From positions 1,800,883 to 1,864,882 of the forward strand of contig NW_015622546.1 of NCBI RefSeq assembly GCF_000835495.1: DNA of 64,000 bases. The letters run 5' to 3'. A program made the translations under genes and the position numbers. Numbering within the stretch: the stretch's first letter is position 1; every line of letters starts with the position of its first letter. The notes beneath the pieces are model-generated. The model was not told the DNA's origin. It ran no database searches and was given only the letters and a program-made list of their open reading frames with translations. The DNA comes from Cladophialophora immunda (taxonomy: Eukaryota; Ascomycota; Eurotiomycetes; Chaetothyriales; Herpotrichiellaceae). Positions 55,161 to 63,524 of this stretch are shown here, piece by piece.

Positions 55161-55170
55161 TATCTATATA
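55161..55170 (-). promoter_or_regulatory. TATA box of the antisense gene
   Basis: The minus strand reads TATATAGATA here, about 110 bp before the antisense ATG at 55050. It is the best TATA match near that start and supports autonomous antisense transcription. Confidence 0.5.
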
Positions 55171-55231
55171 CCCAGGCGCAAGAGGCGACCGCATTAGGAC
55201 ACAATGAGGCCATTCACGACTATACTATTGT

Positions 55232-55465
55232 TACGACGCATTGACGCTGCGCATTCACGTTACGCATTCATGCACGCGTTCAATGGGGCTCAATAGCGAT
55301 TCACGCTCAATAGGCACAATGGCCATTCACACAGCGATTCACACAACAGTTCACATGGCACATTCACGCACACACCCAATGGGCACATTCAACAGCGCAT
55401 TCACACAATGCATTCACACAGGGTGCACACGCACCATTCAGACGATACATTCAGGCGGTGGATAA
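55232..55465. repeat. Irregular CATTCACAC repeat block
   Basis: More than a dozen copies of variants of CATTCACRC/GATTCACAC, spaced irregularly over about 230 bp, between the antisense gene's TATA box and the 3' LTR. Their position directly upstream of the antisense start suggests a multimerised protein-binding region. Spacing is too irregular for a CRISPR-like or coding repeat. Confidence 0.7.
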
Positions 55466-55572
55466 GTGGCGCATACAGGACGTAAGCTACTCGCACGCGA
55501 GCCTCACTAAGTAAGAGGGAAATACTACCTACACGGGCCTCTCGGGGACGAGAAGCCAAAAGGGGGGGGCAA

Positions 55573-55805
55573 TATCACAAACGGGACCTGGAAGCCGGGC
55601 ACAATCAAGATCGCGCCAAGCCGGACCGCGCTAAGCCACTTTAGGCCGCACACAGCCCGCATGAGAAAAGCATGCTTCTCGCATCCGAGAAGCATCCTCT
55701 CCTCATACTATGAGTTTATGTTACTATAGGTGTAGAAGGATACTTATTACCACGGAATCTACCTATCGCTGAGTACTGCCTATCTTCAATAAGGCATCCT
55801 TGATA
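55573..55805 (+). repeat. 3' LTR, 233 bp
   Basis: Same length and termini as the 5' LTR, one base different. It is followed by the CAGTG target duplication and the resumed transposase frame. Confidence 0.95.
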
Positions 55806-56717
55806 CAGTGGCAACAAGAGAGAATGGGTCTTCCGTACGCCTAAGCAGAAATATGATAGCGATAAAATCACTACCAAAGGTATGTCTAGAGACATCTCTA
55901 TTATAATTTAGGCAGCGATCTTTGGCGAGGGCGAATCGTCCGATGTATACATCTTGTCCCGCGACTTAGGAGTTAGTAAAGATGGGCTACTCAGCTAATT
56001 CCTATATCTAAGTCCTCGCCGATAACATTCTAGCAGTCTAGGAGCCTAGGAGAATATTTATATAGGACAACGCGCCTATATATAACGCTAAAAAGGTTAA
56101 GTAGTGTGTAAGGGAAGCGGTGGATAGACAGGTTGATAGAAGCAATAACGCCTAGTACTGATAGCTCTAGCCCTATATACAGAGACTCAAAGCCTTGAAG
56201 AGGGTTTGAGCAGGGTGCGCGCAGCATGCGCCCCTGATATGTTGTGTAACCTTGGCGCCCGTGCTTGGCCGGTTTGTTGTGTTTGGGGAGGGATCCCTAA
56301 CATAGTGGCTAGATATTTATAGAATAGATATTATGGATTAGCCGCTATATTCGCTAGATTTGAACCCTATTAAGAACCTCTAGTTTAAGCTTAAATGCCT
56401 CGTCAACGCAATCGATCTAGAGCTTCAGTATACAATAGGAGACTCGTAAGAGGTCCTCGATCGCTTTGCAAGAGCTATCGCTAGGGCCTAGGCCAGTCTA
56501 GATAAGAAAAAGATCAAGAATGCTATTAAGTCTATGGACGAGAGAGTCAACGCAGTTATTGAGGCCAAGGGCTGGTATACGCGGTTTTAATCTGGAAGAT
56601 GCGATTTCCTGAAAGTGCTTCGCTTAAGCTATCTATTGATACTCATTGTACTATTCTACCATAGTAAATATATGGAAAAAAACTATCAAGTGTACGGGGG
56701 GGTAGTATTCAGGAGGC

Positions 56718-56759
56718 GTGCCAAGAGACTAGTGTCCGGTGACTTTTGCGGACCTACTG
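56718..56759 (-). repeat. Tc1 right terminal inverted repeat
   Basis: Right 42-bp terminus, reverse complement of the left end with one mismatch. It is followed directly by the TA target duplication. Confidence 0.93.
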
Positions 56760-56965
56760 TAAATTGGCAACTATAGGCGGGTGCCGGGAACGGGGCCCCC
56801 TGGCCCAGATTGTGGGCGCGATTGATCCGTTGCTCAGGCCGGCTACCACCCTTCTCAGTCACGTACAGGAGCATCTCAGGTTGAAGCAGCGAGGCTCAGG
56901 GCCACGCTCAGGTCCAGAGATGGAAATGGAAAGTACTCGTGTCGAGATTCCGACCACGAAATCCC

Positions 56966-58145
56966 TGTTTCTACATCAACCTACCCATTGGTGGCTTCAC
57001 CATGGTAGCGGTGTTTCTATTGTTTAACATCGAGTCACCTTCGCGCGAGAAGCTTAACGTTGTGGCTCAGCTCAAGTTTCTCGATCCGATTGGGATTTTC
57101 TTCTTCATTCCCTCAATAGTCTGTCTCATGCTTGGCCTTCAATGGGGCGGGTCAACCTATTCTTGGTCGGCGCCAACGATCACCTGTCTCTTCGTGACCT
57201 TTGGCGCGCTCTTCATCATTTTCGTTGTGGTCGAGATTAAGACTCCAGAGACAGCCATGGCGCCAATGAGGGTCGTCTTGAACCGATCAGTCGCCGGCAG
57301 TATACTGTACATGTTCCTGGCTTCTGGAGGTGTGATGATCCTCATCTTCTACCTGCCATATTGGTTCCAAGCAATCCAAAACATTTCAGCAACGCAAGCA
57401 GGTATCAGGACGCTCCCCCTGATATTACCTTTTTTTGTTAGTTGGCATCGCCGCTGCCGCATTTACACAGATGATCCGCACCTATGTTCCGACAATGTTG
57501 TTCGCGCCAGTACCTTCCGCGATTGGGGCTGGACTGCTTTCAACTCTGTCACCGGAGTCAGGACCAGACAAATGGATCGGATATCAGCTCTTGTTCGGCT
57601 TCGGGATTGGCTGTGGATACCAGAATGCGCAGTTGGCTCCGCAGTACGTTTTGCCGCGCGCTGATGTTCCTCTCGGGATGTGTCTGACATACTTTGCTCA
57701 GCAGCTTGGCGGGTCGATATATCTCGCTGTGGGCCAGAATGTCCTGTCGAGCAGTCTTGTGCACGATCTGCGAGGAGTCGCGAGGGTTGATGCCCAAGAT
57801 ATCATTGAAACGGGTGCGACAGATCTTCGGCACCTTGTAACCTCGGACAAGCTCGATGCAGGCATATCTGTGTATAGCCATGCACTCACGCGTGTCTTCC
57901 TTGTCGCCGCTGTGACGACCGCCGTCATGGCGGTAGGTGCATTCATGGTGGAGTGGAAGGAGATCAAAGAGAAACCCACGGAGCAGAGGAGACCAAGTGG
58001 TCAACAAAGCGACATCGAGCTCTACACAAGAAGAGAACCACATGTGAAATATGTTGGCATTCTCCAGCGTGGAACTGTTATCTTGACCACGCATGGCCGA
58101 GTTGATATCGAATGCGACTTTACCCCTAAAATGAATGGTGGCTGA
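56966..58145 (+). pseudogene. MFS drug-efflux transporter, 3' half
   Basis: C-terminal half of the transporter whose N-terminal half is at 39084-40005. It resumes with CFYINLPIGGFT (span 6/7 loop, diagnostic for DHA2 transporters) and continues through LDPIGIFFFIPSIVCLMLGL, AGSILYMFLASGGVMILIFY and ATQAGIRTLPLILPF. At a T7 tract (57431-57437) the frame shifts by one and goes on as LVGIAAAAFTQMIRTYVPTM to a normal cytosolic end at 58145. Roughly 30-40 codons expected between the halves are absent or unrecognisable; 56762-56965 is scrambled (a possible remnant is LAQIVGA). Not functional. Confidence 0.87.
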
Positions 58146-58354
58146 GCAAATCTCCCTTCTTTCGCTCAACGACCGGAATTACTCGAGGATCCAAAACCCG
58201 ACTACCATATACGGGTTTGGTCCTAGCTCTAAATGGAGTTCAAGGCAAATGGAGAGAGATTCAGGCTTGGCATCCAGACAGAAGCCTGTCCGGGAAGTGC
58301 ATGTTGTGTCAAGATATAGGAGGGCATATGAAGTATACTGGCGTCTGCAAGACG

Positions 58355-60016
58355 TCACTGCCCGCTCAAGTACTCTCGAAACTTGGGACGCGCCTTGCGA
58401 AACTCGAACCACTCCTCTAGGCTTCGACCATCCTTGGCAGGGACGAGGAGATCGACCTCGATGAGGTTGAGAGTTCCATGACCTATGGGATCTTTGCTTA
58501 ATGGAAAGCGAGCATCCGTCCAAGACTGGCGAGTCGATGGATTGGCAGACTTCGGAACTGGCATCAGCGTCTTCGTCGGCGGCACCGGAGCCGTCCAGTC
58601 TTCTTCTGGCAGCCGCAAATACTCGACAAGGTACACAAAGAGATCAATACTGATGTAATGCCAGGCTCGCTGCGGTTGCTCACTCATGATAGCCATGAGA
58701 CCTTGAGACCGAGGCCTGAACTTCGCAAACTTATGTTTCTCATGGCCATTTGGTTTGTCGAAGAAGATTGCGTAGCTGCTGATCTGGCCGTCGTCCGAAA
58801 AGTCTGCAGCGCAGAACATGTGGCAACTTGTCCCCATGCCAGCGAGACAATGTAGACTGCTTCGGAGAAGTGGCTCCTGGGCCATCCTGACAATGGTGGC
58901 ATTGCACGTCAGACACCTCACACCGGTCCCGCTCGGTGCATACCCATGGCCTGCTTCAAACCGCACCATCTCTCCCCTGTACAAACTTGGATCTGTGTAT
59001 GTGGAAGAGATTCGGCTCGGCTGCCAGCACGCAAGCTCTTCATAGAGCCCGGCATGCGTCACCCTCAAGCATTGGCGCAATCTGCCCAGAAGTTCAAGGT
59101 TCCCGCGGAAATGAAGAAAGGCACGCAAGACAAGATTTGCTGCCGTGCCGTCGTAACAGTTTTTGAATGAATCTCCTCTTTCGACCAGAGATAGCAGCCC
59201 TACGACCCGGTCACGTATCAGAGTGCATTGCGACGAGGAATACCTTATCAGAAGGCCATTCAGATCCGCCGACTTGCTCCCTTCCGGTAGCTGCTTGAAC
59301 ACGTCTCGTTGCTCTCGGTGCCTGTACGCATATGAATGGGTAATGCTGAACCGCTTGGTGCCGGGCACGTCCCGCTCACCGCAGATGCGCAGCAGAGAGT
59401 CAACGCCGGTCCAGAAACGATCCCAAGGCAGTAGATCGTCGTTGTACATCAGCTCCACCGTTGAAGCCAACAGCAGCTCCTGCGCGATCCACATCCGGGA
59501 CCAGTAGGGAAATTGAGTGAGCATGTACAGAGTGCGGATGTACGTCTGCAGGTCCTCTTCGGTCAGATGGCTCAAGTCTTCAGCCGAGTCCGCAAAAGTC
59601 CAGAACAGGTAGCTGATGGACACTCCGTCATTCCCCAGCCATAGGATGACCTTTTCGGCTCTGCCGTAGATGCTGCTCATGAGCTGGACTTGGTGGCCGC
59701 GCTCTTCATTCGAGTGCTGGTCGATGCACAGCGCATCTATCCATAGCATTGACGAGGGCAGTGTTTCTTGGGCTTGCTTGAGGAATGACCAGAGATTGGC
59801 TCTGACCTTGCACCTCCTTCCGTCAACGAAGATGTGCCGTTCGTCGCGCTTGCTGCCCCAGGTGTAGCTCAGCGCGTAGTATGCAGGACACCGAGAGAGC
59901 GTGGTGTGGAGTAGCCTGCAGCGAACCTCGTCAACACCGAATTTTGCCGGCTCCAACTTTAGAAGTCTGATGGAGTCTGAGTTTGAGTCAAGGCGCTGGT
60001 GTTGGAAATTATCCAT
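58355..60016 (-). CDS. HET-domain protein
   Basis: A 553-residue single-exon gene with an N-terminal heterokaryon-incompatibility domain: YYALSYTWGSKRDERHIFVD (block 1), then SMLWIDALCIDQHSNEERGH (block 2) and SSIYGRAEKVILWLGN (block 3), at about residues 45-130. The rest (for example YWSRMWIAQELLLASTVELM, then RDRVVGLLSLVERGDS) matches the usual C-terminal layout. A CLTCNAT...C stretch in the second half may bind metal. HET proteins trigger programmed death of fused cells that carry incompatible alleles; many copies have no known partner. The gene is intact and stands next to the transposon-rich zone. A 45-bp relic of block 2 lies upstream at 60197-60243. Confidence 0.92.
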   Translation of the reverse strand: MDNFQHQRLDSNSDSIRLLKLEPAKFGVDEVRCRLLHTTLSRCPAYYALSYTWGSKRDERHIFVDGRRCKVRANLWSFLKQAQETLPSSMLWIDALCIDQHSNEERGHQVQLMSSIYGRAEKVILWLGNDGVSISYLFWTFADSAEDLSHLTEEDLQTYIRTLYMLTQFPYWSRMWIAQELLLASTVELMYNDDLLPWDRFWTGVDSLLRICGERDVPGTKRFSITHSYAYRHREQRDVFKQLPEGSKSADLNGLLIRYSSSQCTLIRDRVVGLLSLVERGDSFKNCYDGTAANLVLRAFLHFRGNLELLGRLRQCLRVTHAGLYEELACWQPSRISSTYTDPSLYRGEMVRFEAGHGYAPSGTGVRCLTCNATIVRMAQEPLLRSSLHCLAGMGTSCHMFCAADFSDDGQISSYAIFFDKPNGHEKHKFAKFRPRSQGLMAIMSEQPQRAWHYISIDLFVYLVEYLRLPEEDWTAPVPPTKTLMPVPKSANPSTRQSWTDARFPLSKDPIGHGTLNLIEVDLLVPAKDGRSLEEWFEFRKARPKFREYLSGQ

Positions 60017-60196
60017 GATAGAGCTCCTGTACCTTGTTCAGGGAGAAGCTCTAGAAGGGAGCTGTGGTGTAGAGTAGAGGAAAGACTGCTGATTGTAGAA
60101 TTGTCGCTCGGTTGGTGCATAGCGGGAAGGCATAGTGAGGCTGAGCCATGGGGTTTTGGGCTGGGCTGTGTTTCTCTTGGCCTCACTAGCCTGCAA

Positions 60197-60243
60197 TCGT
60201 TGGTGCCCACGCTCTTCATTCGAGTGCCAGTCAATGCAAATCA
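60197..60243 (-). repeat. Short duplicated relic of the HET block 2
   Basis: About 45 bp resembling 59691-59739 of the HET gene, including the shared core CTCTTCATTCGAGTGC. It encodes CIDWHSNEERGHQ on the minus strand versus CIDQHSNEERGHQ in the gene. Differences are mostly transitions. It is not part of any gene. Confidence 0.7.
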
Positions 60244-60725
60244 TTATGACATAGACTATGCTGAATCCCGTCTCTAAGTGATTGAACAAGAAGAGAAGCA
60301 ATGGTGAGCTTCTTCGGTGCCGCCTCGCCCTCCAAAGCGACAACATGCTTGGTGGGTACGTTGATAGACCGATGATTGCCCCTCAGCCTCGTCTCCAGCA
60401 GCCACAACTCTGTCGGTTTTCTCTCCAGCCTCGACCGTTACCCATCTTCCCCTATTCCCTCTGGATAGTCCATCCCATTTCCAGCATCTAAGTTGCCAAG
60501 TGTTTTTTTTTAATCAAGCGCGTATACCTACGACACGAACCTCTTGGCCGGCAGAAACTGAGACAAAGCAGGCATATCGGCCATTGAAGGCACCGTGGCC
60601 AGGCTACTGCCGCGCCGACCACGGGAAGACCAACGAAATTATGTTCTTTATAATCCGGCCTCATATACTGTGTACCTTCTTTGCCCCGTAACCTACAGAC
60701 TTTTCCCGGACTAGCACTCCTCAGA
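60244..60725. other. Divergent promoter, HET / ankyrin genes
   Basis: Non-coding interval upstream of the ankyrin gene; the HET gene starts 700 bp away on the other strand. It contains a T8 tract near 60503. No further element was recognised. Confidence 0.4.
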
Positions 60726-61754
60726 ATGCCACAGTCACCTCCATCCCCTAAGCTACAGCCACAGCAAGTCGGCAAACTCCTTCCTCACCAGGAAGCGATG
60801 GTAGAAGCGTGCAAGGCTGGCCAACTCGCCGACTTACAGAAATTGTTCGACGAGCACGACGTCAAGAGTGGCGGCGACCCCGTACCGGACTTGAACCCTT
60901 CACAAAAGGGTGCGCCAGAGACAGCAATACTGTTCGAAGCGGCCATTTCCCACGGCCACCCCTCGATCGTTCGATATCTGCACTCGATATATCCCAAATT
61001 CGATTTCTACAATGGCCGCCTCCTCCACGCGATCATCGGGCGACCAGATCTCGACATGGTCGAATTACTCTACTCCTATTGCCCCCGTCTCATATCCTAT
61101 GCGTTCGATGATCATCACTCGAGTGTGTTGAACATGGCCTGCCAAGGCGGACCGACCCACGCAGAGTTCATCCACTTCCTCCTGGACAACGGAGCGAATC
61201 CTAGCCGTGAGGACAGCTTCACACTGCGCTTGGGCGGGGATCTCACGTCCGCGCTCGACGGCAACCAGCCAACGGAAATCATCAAGAAGATGATCCCCAA
61301 GACCCCTTACCTGTTCACTCCGATTTACGGAGCACTCAAGCGAAAACGCGCCGACGCACTCGATCTGCTTCTCGACGAGGATTACACCAGAGGAGATCAC
61401 GCCTCCGATCCATCATATGGACAATCGCTGCTCCGTGACGCGAAGGCCACAGGCGACGAGGAGGTAATTGCCGTGGTCGAACGGTATGTTCGCAACTCGG
61501 AGAAGCGAGCGAGGAAATTGGCTACGAAGGACTCTCGATCCAGAACCACCGAAACAAGAAAATGGTGGCAGCACAGTTCGCCAGCGGACACCCAAGGAAA
61601 GGCCCAAGCTAAGGATTCCGATGCCTCACGCACTGCAGATGGCTCTACAAAGCCCTGGTGGTCCCTGCTTAACATTGGGAACAAGACCATGCCTTCTGAT
61701 TCACACCATAAGAAGCAGGATCTCGACAATTCAGCCTCGGACGAGGAGCCTTGA
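60726..61754 (+). CDS. Ankyrin-repeat protein
   Basis: A 342-residue intronless protein; the first ATG is 60726 (MPQSPPSPKLQPQQVGKLLP). About five ankyrin-like repeats span residues 20-250: MVEACKAGQLADLQKLFDEH, AILFEAAISHGHPSIVRYLH, GRLLHAIIGRPDLDMVELLY, SSVLNMACQGG...EFIHFLLDNGANPSRED and FTPIYGALKRKRADALDLLL. The C-terminal third is charged and disordered (RKLATKDSRSRTTETRKWW, TKPWWSLLN). No enzymatic domain or membrane span. Presumably a protein-protein adaptor; partner unknown. Confidence 0.82.
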   Translation: MPQSPPSPKLQPQQVGKLLPHQEAMVEACKAGQLADLQKLFDEHDVKSGGDPVPDLNPSQKGAPETAILFEAAISHGHPSIVRYLHSIYPKFDFYNGRLLHAIIGRPDLDMVELLYSYCPRLISYAFDDHHSSVLNMACQGGPTHAEFIHFLLDNGANPSREDSFTLRLGGDLTSALDGNQPTEIIKKMIPKTPYLFTPIYGALKRKRADALDLLLDEDYTRGDHASDPSYGQSLLRDAKATGDEEVIAVVERYVRNSEKRARKLATKDSRSRTTETRKWWQHSSPADTQGKAQAKDSDASRTADGSTKPWWSLLNIGNKTMPSDSHHKKQDLDNSASDEEP

Positions 61755-63524
61755 TGCTGCAATATTCGACACGACAGCCATTCCTGCTAACGCCAGCCAG
61801 CCCTGGTATATCTACGACCAGGACTGCCACGCCACACGTATCTGAACCGCGTGGTTCCCGGCCAAAGTGAACAATACCAAAACTACACGTCCGTGGTTGG
61901 ATGGTCTCGAGGGAAATCGGGTTGTCGTAGATCCCCATGTCTCCCTCACAAACAGAAAAATCATGCTGGGAGTCTGGGACACATTCCCATGGAAACCCAT
62001 CCCGATCTCAAAGGTCCAGGAACGCCGGGGTGTGTATGTTAGATCTCATGATGCTTCTAATCACTCCTTCTCCCCAATAGTTTTCGTAACGATGCTTGGT
62101 ACACACACTCCAGCATAACCCATTCTGCGGGAGGTTGATCTAATGAGCTAGCTATGCTTGCGGGGAGAATCTGCATATAGGCGAATCTGTTGCTTCTGTG
62201 GATCCAGCGGGCGATATTGGGAAGGAGAAGTGTGGTCGGGCTTGCTGAGTGCTCGATAATGTATGTGAACCCATCCATTGGGCCGAACGACCACAACCAC
62301 GACCACGGGCCGTCACCCGTCGCCCTTGTGATATACGCAGAAGGGCTTTATCGATCCAAACACCAAGTAAGAGCTGGTCAGGCTGCACGCTAACAGACCA
62401 CGGATCATTGGCCCCCTTACGAGTTTCCTACACAGTACAGGCCCGTGTTGGGCGGGGTCTCGGCCGCCGCCACAAGACGCAAGACACAAAAGTGCACACA
62501 CACCCCCGCCCTTGGGGGGGCCAACGGCCTCAACGCCGTCTCCTAGTCACTAGTCTCACTAGCCGAGTCCTTTGGCTGCAACGCTGCAAACCAAACGCAC
62601 AAGTGTTAGGAACCCCATCTCAGCCTCACCAGCCTCGTGCACAGCCTCGAGCGCCACATCAGGCCCAGCGGGCGGGGGCCAAATCCCGCCTTTTTGCTTA
62701 CCCCCTTCGCGGCCCACAATCGATTGTTCCAAGAGTAATCCCACCGCTGCCAACGTCACTCCACGAGGTAGTCATATGCACGTCTTTCGGGAATGAGAAA
62801 CAGCTTTGGGGATTGGCCGCCACCAAGGCGGGAAAGGTATTATTCATGTTCACAACATTGACTTGACTTGAATACTATCTACCGTTCCAAAGTCCCTCCC
62901 CTGAGGCCCCCCTCCAAAAGTCAGCCTTGCCCCTCAGCAATTGTCGCATCGTTCGTCGACAAATGCCATAATGCCGCTGCCTGTTCGTGTCATGTGCATC
63001 ATCTGTCCACAATTCAGCCCCCTCACTGTTGGAGGCATCAGAGTTTGGTCACCTCGAGTGAGATGACAGCCACAATAGATGAGTAATCTCAACCCAAAAC
63101 AATTGCGCACTCCTTTTTTTTTGTGAATTGTTGATAGTTGCTTGCCGCAATGATGTAACGAGACAATCATGAAAGTGCAAAAACCCCGGCGGCGTTTTGT
63201 TCAAGGTGACAAAAACATGACAACCAACTTGACCCCAGTTGCCATACCAATCCTGCTGACGGCAGTGCTGGCGAGCCTGAGCCCGGCTGGACTGCTGCAA
63301 GTCGTGCTCCCCTTTCGTATCGGTTCATCGCTGGACCATCCAGTTGTGTGGTGCTTGTCGCTCACGGCGTGTTCTGGATTCCTTCCGCCCAACCATCTCG
63401 CGTGATGCAGGGTCATCCTCGCTGTGGTCGATGCCCTCATGTTGGTGTCATTGTTGATACATTCCATTAGATCCATAGTCCCATATCCAGTAAATTCAGA
63501 ACTCCCCTAAAACGCCCGAGTCCT
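61755..63524. other. Intergenic, 1.8 kb
   Basis: Convergent 3' region between the ankyrin gene and the last gene. A plus-strand frame at 61867-62118 contains a protein-like stretch (WLDGLEGNRVVVDPHVSLTN, then KIMLGVWDTFPWKPIP) that might be an isolated exon, but I cannot assign it. The rest has only scattered short frames and a T9 tract near 63114. Confidence 0.35.

Larger units (their letters stand above)
48834..55805 (+). mobile_element. Ty3/gypsy chromovirus, full length, degraded
   Basis: A 6972-bp LTR retrotransposon inserted in the Tc1 transposase gene. A 5-bp target duplication CAGTG flanks it (48829-48833 and 55806-55810). The domain order is gag with CCHC knuckle, protease (LLDSGA), reverse transcriptase, RNase H, integrase, chromodomain; RT before integrase and a terminal chromodomain define a chromovirus. 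A polypurine tract (AAAAGGGGGGGGC) precedes the 3' LTR. About 1.5 kb between chromodomain and 3' LTR holds a spliced antisense gene and tandem repeats. Multiple Gln/Trp-to-stop changes show that it is dead, although its LTRs differ by only one base. Confidence 0.95.
48371..56590 (+). pseudogene. Tc1/mariner transposase, degenerate and interrupted
   Basis: Starts at 48371 with MPSRREYSDFERGTVYGLHL and a helix-turn-helix pair (GKSVREIATTINIPKSTVLD; LDVSDDTISRLLRDNRIKKW), then the first catalytic aspartate block VIWSDECSI. The frame stops at 48509 (TAA at a Gln position) and is cut at 48833 by the retrotransposon. After 55811 it resumes in frame (NKREWVFRTPKQKYDSDK). The second Asp block survives as DNAPIYNAKKVK after a TAG. 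The third block survives as LDLNPIKNL, with Trp-to-TAG and Pro-to-Leu changes. Not functional. Confidence 0.88.
48246..56759 (+). mobile_element. Tc1/mariner element carrying a nested retrotransposon
   Basis: An element of about 1.54 kb (8514 bp including the nested insertion). Its ends are inverted repeats of about 42 bp with a single mismatch at position 34, beginning CAGTAGGTCCGCAAAAGTCA at 48246 and mirrored up to 56759. The flanking TA on both sides (48244-48245 and 56760-56761) is the Tc1/mariner target duplication. It contains one transposase gene, now degenerate and interrupted. Stops sit at Gln and Trp codons, as C-to-T damage would produce. The right end lies about 200 bp before the 3' half of the MFS transporter. 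Confidence 0.93.

Noticed and set aside
55232..55465. CRISPR-like array
   Set aside because: The repeats are 8-10 bp with variable sequence and irregular spacing, in a eukaryotic retrotransposon.
40006..56759. The insertion as a Starship giant transposon
   Set aside because: Cargo genes in a disrupted gene are suggestive, but no DUF3435 tyrosine-recombinase captain gene and no defined Starship ends are present in the window.
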